A DNA stretch of 64,000 nucleotides from Edwardsiella hoshinae NBRC 105699 = ATCC 33379 (lineage in GTDB: Bacteria; Pseudomonadota; Gammaproteobacteria; Enterobacterales; Enterobacteriaceae), in assembly GCF_000474215.1 (NCBI RefSeq), contig NZ_BAUC01000013.1, positions 1 to 64,000 on the forward strand, given 5' to 3'. Numbering within the stretch: the first letter of the stretch is position 1; each line of letters starts with the position of its first letter. Below are positions 30,760-39,076 of the stretch, piece by piece. A model generated the notes under the pieces. That model was given only the letters and a program-made list of their open reading frames with translations. It was not told where the DNA came from and did no database searches. The translations under genes and the position numbers were made by a program.

Positions 30760-31791
30760 GTGACCTACCTACACTCACAACGTGTAACACGCGCGGATGT
30801 TGCCAAAGAAGCGGGAACATCTGTCGCTGTTGTTAGTTATGTTATTAATCACGGCCCGCGCCCAGTCGCTGAGGCGACCCGGCAGCGCGTATTGCAGGCG
30901 ATAAAAAAGACCGGTTACCGTCCCAATGGTATTGCGCGCGCCCTAGCTTCAGGTAGTACGCAAACCTATGGACTCATTGTGCCTGACATCACTAACCCGT
31001 TTATCGCTTCAATGGCTCGAGCTCTGCAACGTGAAGCCTTTGCGGATGGCAAAATACTTCTGCTAGGTGACGCGGGCGACAGTAGTGGACGAGAACGTGA
31101 GCTGATTAATAATATGTTACACCGTCAAGTCGACGGACTTATCTATACCAGTGTTGACCGACATCCCTATATTGACTTAATTCATGAAAACGCAACGCCC
31201 TGTGTCATGTTGGATCACCTAGCGGGCAGGCTAGATGTCAGTGTAATTCAGGTCGATGAAGAACTGGCGGCAAGGCAGGTCACGCAGCACCTTATCGATC
31301 ACGGCTACCGCGACATTGGCATTATTTGCGGTCCACGTGACATGTTGAATACACAAGATCGCATCCGGGGATGGCAATTAGCGTTGGAAGCCTCATCACT
31401 CACTATCAACCCCAGTTGGATCTTTTCGACTGGCTATACCCGCGCTGGCGGCTACGAGGCGACGAAACGCTTATTGCAAGGTCCCCTCCCGCGTGCGTTG
31501 TTCGCGAGCAATGAACAGCAGGCACTCGGTTGTTTACGAGCCCTGGCCGAACAAGGGCTCCGAGTACCACAGGACATGGCACTCGTCTGCTTTAACGCTA
31601 CGCAAGAATCGGCTTACAACGTCCCCTCTCTGACCGCCGTCCGACAGCCTGTCGACCAAATGGCCCGTGCGGCAATCTCGATGTTGAAAAACTGGAATGG
31701 CGAGGCTCGGCGCATTGAATTTGCGTTTTTTTTACAAATAGGAGAGTCTTGTGGCTGCCAGCACCATGAAAACCTCCTTGAAACGAGGTAA
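30760..31791 (+). CDS. LacI-family transcription regulator
   Basis: A 343-aa LacI/GalR regulator. The N-terminal helix-turn-helix and hinge (residues about 9-60: RADVAKEAGTSVAVVSYVIN ... RPNGIARALASG) precede a periplasmic-binding-protein-like ligand domain (YGLIVPDITNPF, DGLIYTSVD, IGIICGP). It likely represses the transporter operon through the two TCTACGCGAGTAGA sites; that is inference. The start is GTG at 30760 with AGGTG before it. It sits between transporter and hydrolase on the same strand. The hydrolase starts 8 bases after its stop. Confidence 0.88.
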   Translation: MTYLHSQRVTRADVAKEAGTSVAVVSYVINHGPRPVAEATRQRVLQAIKKTGYRPNGIARALASGSTQTYGLIVPDITNPFIASMARALQREAFADGKILLLGDAGDSSGRERELINNMLHRQVDGLIYTSVDRHPYIDLIHENATPCVMLDHLAGRLDVSVIQVDEELAARQVTQHLIDHGYRDIGIICGPRDMLNTQDRIRGWQLALEASSLTINPSWIFSTGYTRAGGYEATKRLLQGPLPRALFASNEQQALGCLRALAEQGLRVPQDMALVCFNATQESAYNVPSLTAVRQPVDQMARAAISMLKNWNGEARRIEFAFFLQIGESCGCQHHENLLETR

Positions 31792-31798
31792 AAATGGA

Positions 31799-32779
31799 AT
31801 GATGCGCGTAATTATCGACTGTGATCCAGGTAACGGCGTTCCCGGCGCCAATATCGATGATGGCCTCGCACTAGCGCTGGCCATTGCCGCACCGCAACTC
31901 TCTCTGGAGATGATCACAACCGTGGCCGGTAATACACCGGTCGAGATTGGCTACGCTGTCGCCCAAGATCTCGTGCATCAGTTAGCGCTCCCGATTCCTG
32001 TCTATCGTGGTGCTGCGCGTGCGCTCAAAGAGGACCCTCGCCCCTGGAGGGAAAAGCTGGATCATGGTGTGGATCATCATGGTTTACGCCAGCTCTGGGC
32101 GGATGTTCCCGCTCCGCCGACATATCAGACTGAGAAATCGCTTGCACCTGAAGCTATAGGCGAACTGATATGCAACCATCCCGGTGAAATAACGTTGGTT
32201 GCAACTGGACCACTCACCAACGTGGCCATAGCTCTGCAACACTATCCGCAACTCGTCCATGCCGTGAAAAATATCGTCATCATGGGGGGCGTATTCAATG
32301 TGCCGGGTTATCGAAAAGACACGAATTTTAGTCTGGATCCCGAAGCGGCACATGCCGTGCTCACCTGCGGTGCGCCGATGACATTAGTTCCACTGGATGT
32401 CACTACCCAAACCCAATTGCTCCACACCGACTTAGATCAGCTGGCGATGACAAACAATGCCCTGAGTCGCTATCTAGTGCAAACTATTCGCCCGTGGCTC
32501 ACTTACTCCATGCAGACCCGTAATCTGCCCGGCTGCTGGATCCACGATGTGTTGACTATCGCCTGGCTGTTGGATCCCACACTGTCCGCTACGACAGCCA
32601 GTTTTCTGGCTGTCTCACTTGAAGGCCCCTCACGCGGTATGACCCGCCATTATGGACACACCAAACCGGATAGCCGCATTCCCGCCCCTAAAGGCGCAAT
32701 GATAAACATTTTGCAGACTATCGATAACCAACGACTTCTTTCGCTGATTACACACTATATACACCGCTACAACGCCTAA
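31799..32779 (+). CDS. Nucleoside hydrolase family protein
   Basis: A 326-aa protein of the inosine/uridine-preferring nucleoside hydrolase family, which cleaves the N-glycosidic bond to ribose plus base. Family signatures: IIDCDPG near the N-terminus, LVATGPLTNVAIAL, NIVIMGGVF, TNFSLDPEAA and a late HDVLTIAW. The Ca-binding motif normally reads DxDPGxDD. Here it is split by an insert (D7, D9, P10, G11, then D20-D21 after NGVPGANI). I have a memory of such a longer loop in some members. Start: ATG at 31799, with ACGAGG upstream. The substrate is not deducible from sequence. Confidence 0.85.
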   Translation: MMRVIIDCDPGNGVPGANIDDGLALALAIAAPQLSLEMITTVAGNTPVEIGYAVAQDLVHQLALPIPVYRGAARALKEDPRPWREKLDHGVDHHGLRQLWADVPAPPTYQTEKSLAPEAIGELICNHPGEITLVATGPLTNVAIALQHYPQLVHAVKNIVIMGGVFNVPGYRKDTNFSLDPEAAHAVLTCGAPMTLVPLDVTTQTQLLHTDLDQLAMTNNALSRYLVQTIRPWLTYSMQTRNLPGCWIHDVLTIAWLLDPTLSATTASFLAVSLEGPSRGMTRHYGHTKPDSRIPAPKGAMINILQTIDNQRLLSLITHYIHRYNA

Positions 32780-33193
32780 CACGACGGCACAGGAGAGATC
32801 GTTTTCACACGGTCGGTGAATGGCTATTTTAATAAAAAAATCAATATGTTGTCACGATATCTATCGACAGCGAAGCGGATCTACTTACATGGCAGGTGCG
32901 ACAATACGCCATATTTTTTCTGAGAAAACTCATCTACCGCGTCCGCTTACGCTCTATTTTCTCATCCGCCCCTGGGGTCACGCGTAATCGATACTTTCCG
33001 GCACATGGCCGAGTGACCTCTCTGACGCTGAGCCCAAACATCCCCCGGCTATCGATAGGAACACGAGCCCCCCGCCCGTGGGCATGCCGCGATGGCGAAA
33101 GCCTCGCGTAGGCACATCATGGGGTATTGATGAAATGTCAGAAAATCCCTCAGACGCCATGCCCCGTCGCGTCGCCGAAAATGAAGTAGGGGC
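32780..33193. other. Intergenic region islet / pgpA
   Basis: 414 bases without a supported gene. It holds the right direct repeat (32943-32981), AT-rich sequence on its left and GC-rich core-like sequence on its right. No clear terminator for the hydrolase gene is visible. Confidence 0.6.
32943..32981. repeat. Right copy of 39-bp direct repeat flanking the islet
   Basis: Matches 28873-28911 in the same orientation with three mismatches. Composition changes from AT-richer to GC-richer close to this repeat, which fits an insertion boundary. Confidence 0.9.
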
Positions 33194-33694
33194 TCAGAAT
33201 AGCCCATAGTACCCAGCCAGCCACAATAGGATCGCTGACAGCACCCCGGCGACGATGTCATCCACCATGATCCCCCAACCGCCATGCACGTTGCGATCGA
33301 ACCAGCGAATCGGCCAGGGTTTCCACATGTCAAGCACGCGGAAGATGATCAAGCCCAGCACGATCCAACGCCACTCTAGGGCCGGTACCGCCAGCAGGGT
33401 GATCCACATGCCAACGAACTCATCCCAGACGATACTGCCATGATCGTGAACCCCCATGTCGCGGGCGGTTCGGTGGCACAGATAGGTTCCCAACACGATG
33501 CTCAGTAGCAGAAAGATCAGATACAGCGCCAAGGGAAGCTGTGTCAGCAACAGCCAAAAGGGGATCGCCGCAATGGAGCCGATGGTACCGGGCACCAGCG
33601 GACTCAATCCGCTCCCGAAGCCGGTCGCCAACAGATGAAAGGGGTTCGCCATGCGCAGGCGCGCCTTCGCCGCCTGGCGTTGTGTCTTCGTCAT
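33194..33694 (-). CDS. pgpA: Phosphatidylglycerophosphatase A
   Basis: A 166-aa inner-membrane enzyme that dephosphorylates phosphatidylglycerophosphate to phosphatidylglycerol. Conserved stretches GFGSGLSPLVPGT, DHGSIVWDEFVGMWIT and KPWPIRWFDRNVHGG match E. coli PgpA. I chose the ATG at 33694, which overlaps the thiL stop. A TTG start at 33712 with a GGGG sequence upstream is possible and would add six residues. It ends the minus-strand rib/nus/thi run. Confidence 0.93.
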   Translation of the reverse strand: MTKTQRQAAKARLRMANPFHLLATGFGSGLSPLVPGTIGSIAAIPFWLLLTQLPLALYLIFLLLSIVLGTYLCHRTARDMGVHDHGSIVWDEFVGMWITLLAVPALEWRWIVLGLIIFRVLDMWKPWPIRWFDRNVHGGWGIMVDDIVAGVLSAILLWLAGYYGLF

Positions 33695-33695
33695 C

Positions 33696-34667
33696 TTAGC
33701 CAAAGTGATCAAACCCCTGTAGATCCAGTGTAACCTGACGATCCCCGCGCCATAGGCAGATCCCCTCCGACGCGGGGATCACCTGCCCGACACAAGTAAA
33801 ACGGCAACCCAACTGGCCGAGAGCCATATCCAGGGCACCGCGCGAAATCTCCGGCACGGTAAAGCACAGCTCATAATCCTCACCCCCGGCTAACGACCAG
33901 CGCTGACGCGTCTCGGCATCCACTTGGCGCAACAGGGCCTCGGACTGTGGTAGCTTATCCAGGTACAGATTAGCGCCGCAGCCGCTGGCCTTGAGGATAT
34001 GGCCGAGATCGGCGATCAAACCATCGGAAATATCGATGGCAGCGCTGGCCAGATCACGCAGTGCTTGCCCTTGCAGCAGGCGTGGCTGCGGGCGCAGATG
34101 GCGCGCCAACAGATAGCGGCGATCGGCCTCATCGCTGACCGTCAACTGGCGCTGCAACAACGCCAGACCGGCGGCGCTATCGCCCAGCGTCCCGGTGACG
34201 TAGACCCAGTCGCCGACGCGCGCGCCACTGCGTTGCAGCGCCCGTCCCGCCGGTACCAGTCCCTGCACGGTATAGGTCATGCTCAACGGGCCGCGGGTGG
34301 TATCGCCCCCGATCAGTTGCATGCCATAGTAGTCCAGTTGCTCGAACAGTGCGTCGCTAAAAGCCTGCAACCAAGGCTCATCTACCGCAGGTAAGGTCAG
34401 CGCCAACGACGCCCAGGCGGGATCGGCGCCCATCGCCGCCAAATCGCTAATATTTACCGCCAGAGATTTATAACCGAGGTCGGCCGGATCGATGTCCGGC
34501 AGGAAGTGCAAGCCGCTGACCAGCGTATCGCTGCTGACGGCCACCCATTGCTTTTCCGAAACGGACAGCAACGCGCAATCGTCGCCGATGCCGCATTGGA
34601 CATCGTGGCGTAGCGTGCGCTGGCGGTTAAAGTAACGGGCGATCAGATCAAACTCACCGTATGCCAT
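33696..34667 (-). CDS. thiL: Thiamine-monophosphate kinase
   Basis: A 323-aa enzyme that phosphorylates thiamine monophosphate to the active diphosphate. The N-terminal Asp-rich GIGDDCALL binds Mg-ATP, and [25 protein letters not shown] and [13 protein letters not shown] are the other AIR-synthase-like fold motifs. The length is near that of E. coli ThiL (325). Downstream of nusB, it overlaps pgpA. Confidence 0.97.
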   Translation of the reverse strand: MAYGEFDLIARYFNRQRTLRHDVQCGIGDDCALLSVSEKQWVAVSSDTLVSGLHFLPDIDPADLGYKSLAVNISDLAAMGADPAWASLALTLPAVDEPWLQAFSDALFEQLDYYGMQLIGGDTTRGPLSMTYTVQGLVPAGRALQRSGARVGDWVYVTGTLGDSAAGLALLQRQLTVSDEADRRYLLARHLRPQPRLLQGQALRDLASAAIDISDGLIADLGHILKASGCGANLYLDKLPQSEALLRQVDAETRQRWSLAGGEDYELCFTVPEISRGALDMALGQLGCRFTCVGQVIPASEGICLWRGDRQVTLDLQGFDHFG

Positions 34668-34704
34668 AACGAGATTCCTACGCGCGGCGCGCCCGCGATA
34701 GCCG

Positions 34705-34728
34705 AAAAAAAGGCCGGAAATCCGGCCT
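34705..34728 (-). terminator. Hairpin terminator between nusB and thiL
   Basis: On the minus strand AGGCCGGA / TCCGGCCT is followed by seven T. It lies about 50 bases past nusB and may act as an attenuating terminator before thiL-pgpA. Confidence 0.75.
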
Positions 34729-34775
34729 ATTGCGTAGCTATCAGCCCAACGGGCCGGGCGGGTAAGCCGCGCTGT

Positions 34776-35195
34776 TTATTTGCGATTCGGGCGCACCTGC
34801 GGTGCGATTTTGTCCAGCACGCCATTGACGAACTTGTGGCTATCTTCCGCGCCAAAGGTTTTGGCCAATTCAACGCCTTCGTTGATCGCCACCTTGTAGG
34901 GAACGTCCTGACGCTTGCTCAGTTCATAGATAGAGACGCGCAGGATAGCTTTTTCCACCTGCCCCAGCTCATCCAGTTGGCGAGACAGCACCGGAGCCAT
35001 CAGACCATCCAGATAGTCCGCATTGCTTGCCACACCGGACAGCAGTTCACGGAAGTAGTTTACATCAACGTCTTTCACGTCCTGCTCAGACAGAAACTGG
35101 TATTCGATATCGGCGATATCGTTTTTAGAGATCTGCCAGGAGTAGAGTGCCTGGACGGCACACTCACGGGCGCGGCGACGGGCAGCAGGTTTCAC
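34776..35195 (-). CDS. nusB: Transcription antitermination protein NusB
   Basis: A 139-aa all-helical protein, the exact length of E. coli NusB. It begins [20 protein letters not shown] and binds BoxA RNA with NusE (S10) in rRNA antitermination. It lies directly downstream of ribE (21 bases). Confidence 0.97.
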   Translation of the reverse strand: MKPAARRRARECAVQALYSWQISKNDIADIEYQFLSEQDVKDVDVNYFRELLSGVASNADYLDGLMAPVLSRQLDELGQVEKAILRVSIYELSKRQDVPYKVAINEGVELAKTFGAEDSHKFVNGVLDKIAPQVRPNRK

Positions 35196-35216
35196 GGAAT
35201 TCCCCTTACTAATAAA

Positions 35217-35687
35217 TCAGGCTTTAATGGCTGTCAGTACATTGATCATTTCGAGTGCGGTCAGCGCGGCTTCCGCCCCTTTGTTCCCCGCTTTAGTCCC
35301 TGCACGATCAATGGCTTGTTCGATGGTTTCGGTGGTTAGCACGCCAAAGGCGACCGGCACTTCGCTATTCAGCGCGACGCTGGCCAAGCCCGAGCTGCAC
35401 TCACCGGCAACAAATTCAAAATGGGCGGTGCCGCCGCGGATCACCGTTCCCAGCGCCACGACGGCGTCATAACGGCCGGTCGCCGTCAGTGCGCGTACGG
35501 TCAGCGGCAGTTCATAGGCACCCGGCACCCAGACTACGGTGATATTTTCGTCAGAAACCTGACCAATACGCTTCAGCGCGTCGATCGCCCCTTCCAACAA
35601 ACTGTCATTGATGAAATGGTTAAAACGCGCGATCGCGATGGCAACACGCGCTTGAGGGGCAGCAACAACGCCTTGAATCGTTTTCAT
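35217..35687 (-). CDS. ribE: 6,7-dimethyl-8-ribityllumazine synthase
   Basis: A 156-aa lumazine synthase, the length of the E. coli enzyme (also called ribH). It condenses the RibD product with dihydroxybutanone phosphate. Motifs: [37 protein letters not shown], and [17 protein letters not shown] with TKAGNKG. It lies between ribD and nusB. Confidence 0.97.
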   Translation of the reverse strand: MKTIQGVVAAPQARVAIAIARFNHFINDSLLEGAIDALKRIGQVSDENITVVWVPGAYELPLTVRALTATGRYDAVVALGTVIRGGTAHFEFVAGECSSGLASVALNSEVPVAFGVLTTETIEQAIDRAGTKAGNKGAEAALTALEMINVLTAIKA

Positions 35688-35774
35688 ACGGTTTCCTTAA
35701 CATACGTAAGTTATACCCCGCAGGGGGGCGGATTCTATCATACTCTTTGCGTTTCTGCTCAGCTCCGTTGCCAT

Positions 35775-36890
35775 TTAGGCTACGCGTAGCGTCAGACGCA
35801 AATCGTCACCGACGCGCGTCACCTCGCTAAAACTCAACGACGGCGCGTCGCCCAGGCGCTCCAGCCCGGGTAAGTGACACAATCCTCGCGCCGCATCGCC
35901 TAATAGCTTCGGCGCCAGATAGACAATTAATTCATCGACCACGCCGGCCTGCAACAACGCACCGGCCAGACGCGGGCCGGCTTCGACCCATACGCTGTTG
36001 ATCTGCCGCTTACCCAATTGCATCATCAGCAGCACCAAATCCAAGCCGGCGCCATTACGCGGCAGCGCCAACTGGCTTACCGTCGCCGGCCAAACCTGCT
36101 CATCGGGCGTCTCGCGTACCAGCAAGGTCTCGCCCGGCTGAGTGATTAACCGATGGTGCGGCGTCACACGGTTATGGCTGTCGACGATCACTCGCAGCGG
36201 CTGGCGTAGCCATGCTCGCGGATAATGACGCTGCGTCTCCTCATCCAGCTCATCCCAGCGTACCGTCAGCGACGGATCATCGGCCAGCACCGTGGCGCTA
36301 CTGCTTAAGATGGCTGAGCTCTGTGCCCGATAGCGCTGTACATCGGCGCGGGCAGCAGCGGCGGTGATCCACTGGCTTTCTCCAGAGGCCATGGCGGTGC
36401 GGCCATCGAGTGAAGCAGCCAATTTCAATTGGACATAAGGAAAACCGGTGCGCATGCGCTTCAAGAAACCTTGGTTGACCGCTTCGGCCTCGGCCAACAT
36501 CAGCCCATGGCGTACGTCGATGCCCGCCTGCTGCAAGCGATACAGTCCGCGCCCCGCCACGTGCGGATTGGGATCCTGCATCGCCGCCACCACCCGGCTG
36601 ACACCGGCGGCGATCAACGCGTCGGCACAAGGCGGGGTACGGCCATGGTGGCTACACGGCTCCAGGGTTACATAAGCCGTTGCGCCCCGCGCACGTTCGC
36701 CGGCCATACGCAGCGCATGCACCTCGGCATGCGGCTCACCGGCACGCAGGTGGAACCCTTCGCCGACGATCTGTCCGTCACGCACCAGCACGCAACCGAC
36801 GTTGGGATTCGGAGTAGTGGTAAAACGACCGCGGCGCGCCAGCTCGAAAGCGCGCGCCAGGTAAAATTCATCAGGATGGCTAGCCGACAT
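35775..36890 (-). CDS. ribD: Riboflavin deaminase/reductase RibD
   Basis: A 371-aa bifunctional enzyme. The N-terminal deaminase has the zinc ligands HAEVHAL and PCSHHGRTPPCADAL. The C-terminal reductase domain (from about residue 147, VQLKLAASLDGRTAMASGES) reduces the pyrimidine with NADPH. It performs steps two and three of riboflavin synthesis. No FMN riboswitch is visible before it. It starts 26 bases after nrdR ends. Confidence 0.97.
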   Translation of the reverse strand: MSASHPDEFYLARAFELARRGRFTTTPNPNVGCVLVRDGQIVGEGFHLRAGEPHAEVHALRMAGERARGATAYVTLEPCSHHGRTPPCADALIAAGVSRVVAAMQDPNPHVAGRGLYRLQQAGIDVRHGLMLAEAEAVNQGFLKRMRTGFPYVQLKLAASLDGRTAMASGESQWITAAAARADVQRYRAQSSAILSSSATVLADDPSLTVRWDELDEETQRHYPRAWLRQPLRVIVDSHNRVTPHHRLITQPGETLLVRETPDEQVWPATVSQLALPRNGAGLDLVLLMMQLGKRQINSVWVEAGPRLAGALLQAGVVDELIVYLAPKLLGDAARGLCHLPGLERLGDAPSLSFSEVTRVGDDLRLTLRVA

Positions 36891-36916
36891 CGTTACGATC
36901 TCCTGCGCGCGCGGCG

Positions 36917-37366
36917 CTACTCCTGCAAACGGGCGATCTCTTCGCCGAATTCGCGTACATCCTCAAAACTGCGGTAGACGGAGGCAAAACGGATATAGGC
37001 GACCTTATCGAGCCGCTTCAGCGCATCCATCACCAGGTTGCCGACCATCTTCGTCGGCACTTCGCGCTCGCCAGTCGCGCGCAACTGCGATTTAATCTGA
37101 CTGATGGCCATTTCGACATCGTCAGAGTTAACCGGACGCTTCTCCAGCGCCTTCAGCATACCGCTACGCAGCTTATCTTCGTTAAAGGGCTCCCGCACAC
37201 CGTTGCTCTTGACCACGCGAGGCATGACCAACTCGGCCACCTCAAAGGTGGTGAAACGCTCGTTACAAACCAGACACTGACGGCGGCGGCGTACCTGTGA
37301 GCCATCGCCCACCAGACGTGAATCGATGACTTTGGTATCGACGGCGGAACAAAACGGACAGTGCAT
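36917..37366 (-). CDS. nrdR: Ribonucleotide reductase repressor NrdR
   Basis: A 149-aa regulator, the length of E. coli NrdR. It has an N-terminal zinc ribbon (CPFC near residue 3 and CLVC at about 31) and an ATP-cone (about residues 49-139) sensing ATP/dATP. It binds NrdR boxes at nrd promoters. The ATG at 37366 ([17 protein letters not shown]) fits the family; the longer frame is unsupported. It heads the rib/nus/thi run. Confidence 0.97.
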   Translation of the reverse strand: MHCPFCSAVDTKVIDSRLVGDGSQVRRRRQCLVCNERFTTFEVAELVMPRVVKSNGVREPFNEDKLRSGMLKALEKRPVNSDDVEMAISQIKSQLRATGEREVPTKMVGNLVMDALKRLDKVAYIRFASVYRSFEDVREFGEEIARLQE

Positions 37367-37432
37367 AACTCTTCCTGAACAGCTTCGGGGTCGCCATAGT
37401 GTACCCTCAACGCCGCTGACAACAAAGGGAGA

Positions 37433-37449
37433 GGGCCCTTCGTTTGCAG
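37433..37449 (+). promoter_or_regulatory. Possible weak sigma-54 promoter
   Basis: GGGCCCTTCGTTTGCAG has GG and GC 10 bases apart and a good TTGCA, but only part of the -24 box. It lies almost 280 bases before the PLP enzyme start. This may be chance. Confidence 0.25.
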
Positions 37450-37652
37450 AGAAAATCACACCAGCGAACGATAAAACACATATTTTGCCCGCGATATCAC
37501 CAAACTCGCAGACAACGGTGCAAGGAATATCCCACCTCGGCCAAGCGAGGGAAAAGAGCCGACTGTCCCTGCGCGCCATGCGTCATATTCACTCCCATGA
37601 ATATTCTTTTTATTCACATATAAATAAAAAAGTTCCCCAACCAAAATCGATT

Positions 37653-37670
37653 AATTATTGAGCAATAATT
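37653..37670. promoter_or_regulatory. Operator-like palindrome before the PLP enzyme gene
   Basis: AATTATTGAGCAATAATT has perfect 8-base arms around AG. It lies 58 bases upstream of the start codon in AT-rich DNA. It could be a regulator site or the promoter core. Confidence 0.4.
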
Positions 37671-37727
37671 CACATCTTTGCGGCGGCGCCGAATTTTATA
37701 ATAGTAAAAAAAGGAGATCGTTTATTT

Positions 37728-38912
37728 ATGGAACGGAATACATTTATAGAAAAATACTTTACGCCGCGTCGGCATACCGACAGCGTAAAATGGGATGGGT
37801 TACAGGAGAAGTTCGGCGATGGCGATCTGCTCGCCATGTGGGTCGCCGATATGGACTTTCGCTCCCCTGATGCCGTCATCGATGCCCTCCTTCAGCGGGT
37901 ACAACACGGCGTATTCGGCTACGGCCAAATACCGGAAGCCTACTTCCACGCGTTTATACAGTGGCAGCAGCAACGGCATGGCTACGCTATCCAGCGTTCA
38001 TGGCTGCGTTATACGCCCGGCGTCGTCACAGGCCTGTACTGGGTGATTAATGCTTTCACCCGCCCCGGCGATGCCGTGATGGTCAATACGCCAGTGTACT
38101 ATCCGTTTTTACAGGCCATCCGCGACTGCGGACGTACGCTGATCACCTCTGATCTCATTAATCATCAAGGCTATTACCGCATGGACTTCGCCGATATGGC
38201 GGAAAAAATCGCCGCGCATCGAGTCCGGCTATTTATCCTCTGCTCGCCGCATAACCCGGTAGGACGCGTCTGGCAAGAACAAGAACTTGCGCAACTGCTG
38301 GCACTGTGCGCTCAACATAATGTGTTAGTCATCTCTGATGAGATCCACCAGGATCTGGTGATCGAGGGTCAGCATCGTCCGAGTGCCACGGTTGAGGCGG
38401 GCGCGTTCCGCTCACGCATTCTCACCTTCACCGCCGCCTCCAAGACCTTCAATCTGGCCGGGCTAAAGAACGCATTTCTCATCGTTGAGTCCCCCACGTT
38501 GCAGGAAACCTTTGATGATTATGCCGGACGCGTAGTCCATACCACCAACGGCGGCCTACTAGGCTACTATGCTATCGCCGCCGCCTACCGTCACGGCGCT
38601 GACTGGCTGCGGCAGGTGCTGGCGCTCATTCGCGATAACTATCACTACATCGATGCCACCCTGCGCCAGGCGCTGCCCCTGATCCAAATTTCACCGTTAC
38701 AGGGTACCTATCTAATGTGGATCGATCTGCGCGCCTACTGTAGCGACGACACGCTGCCGCAACTGATCCAGCAACAGGGGCGGCTCGCCGTCGACTATGG
38801 CTCATGGTTCGGCGACGCAGGACGCGGTTTTATTCGCCTGAATATCGCCACGTCACCGGCGTATATTCGCCAGGCGGTCGACAATATCATCCAGGCATTG
38901 AAGCCCGCCTAA
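37728..38912 (+). CDS. MalY/PatB-type PLP-dependent lyase/aminotransferase
   Basis: A 394-aa fold-type I PLP enzyme. The cofactor Lys239 lies in TAASKTFNLAGLK, with Asp204 (ISDEIHQDL) and the SPHNPVGRVW loop. The N-terminal WVADMDFRSP is typical of MalY/PatB C-S beta-lyases. Members cleave cystathionine or related cysteine S-conjugates to pyruvate, ammonia and a thiol; some act as aminotransferases. The start has a strong AAAGGAG. Next is an APC transporter. E. coli has yajI/tsx at this locus, so the gene is accessory. I cannot tell lyase from aminotransferase by sequence alone. Confidence 0.82.
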   Translation: MERNTFIEKYFTPRRHTDSVKWDGLQEKFGDGDLLAMWVADMDFRSPDAVIDALLQRVQHGVFGYGQIPEAYFHAFIQWQQQRHGYAIQRSWLRYTPGVVTGLYWVINAFTRPGDAVMVNTPVYYPFLQAIRDCGRTLITSDLINHQGYYRMDFADMAEKIAAHRVRLFILCSPHNPVGRVWQEQELAQLLALCAQHNVLVISDEIHQDLVIEGQHRPSATVEAGAFRSRILTFTAASKTFNLAGLKNAFLIVESPTLQETFDDYAGRVVHTTNGGLLGYYAIAAAYRHGADWLRQVLALIRDNYHYIDATLRQALPLIQISPLQGTYLMWIDLRAYCSDDTLPQLIQQQGRLAVDYGSWFGDAGRGFIRLNIATSPAYIRQAVDNIIQALKPA

Positions 38913-39076
38913 TACTTTCCGCTACCGCGTGCGCCGCTACCACGCGGTGCGGAGCTCGTATCAAGCATAACAGGAGTCAGAATAGCCGTGTCATTCCTCC
39001 TCCCATGACACTGAACCACCGCGCTGAGCCATCCCTGGTATAGCGTCACGGTTCGCCTACGCAAGGGACTGACATT

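Larger units (their letters stand above)
37367..37727. other. Divergent intergenic region nrdR / accessory cluster
   Basis: 361 bases. The nrdR-proximal half is GC-rich; the half next to the PLP enzyme is strikingly AT-rich. It holds a weak -24/-12-like element (37433-37449) and a perfect 8-bp-arm palindrome (37653-37670). No gene is supported. Confidence 0.6.

Noticed and set aside
28730-33193. Mobile element with its own integrase in the islet
   Set aside because: No integrase, transposase or tRNA gene is visible inside or at the direct repeats.
36891-37727. FMN riboswitch upstream of the riboflavin genes
   Set aside because: I could not find the conserved RFN element segments near ribD or nrdR.
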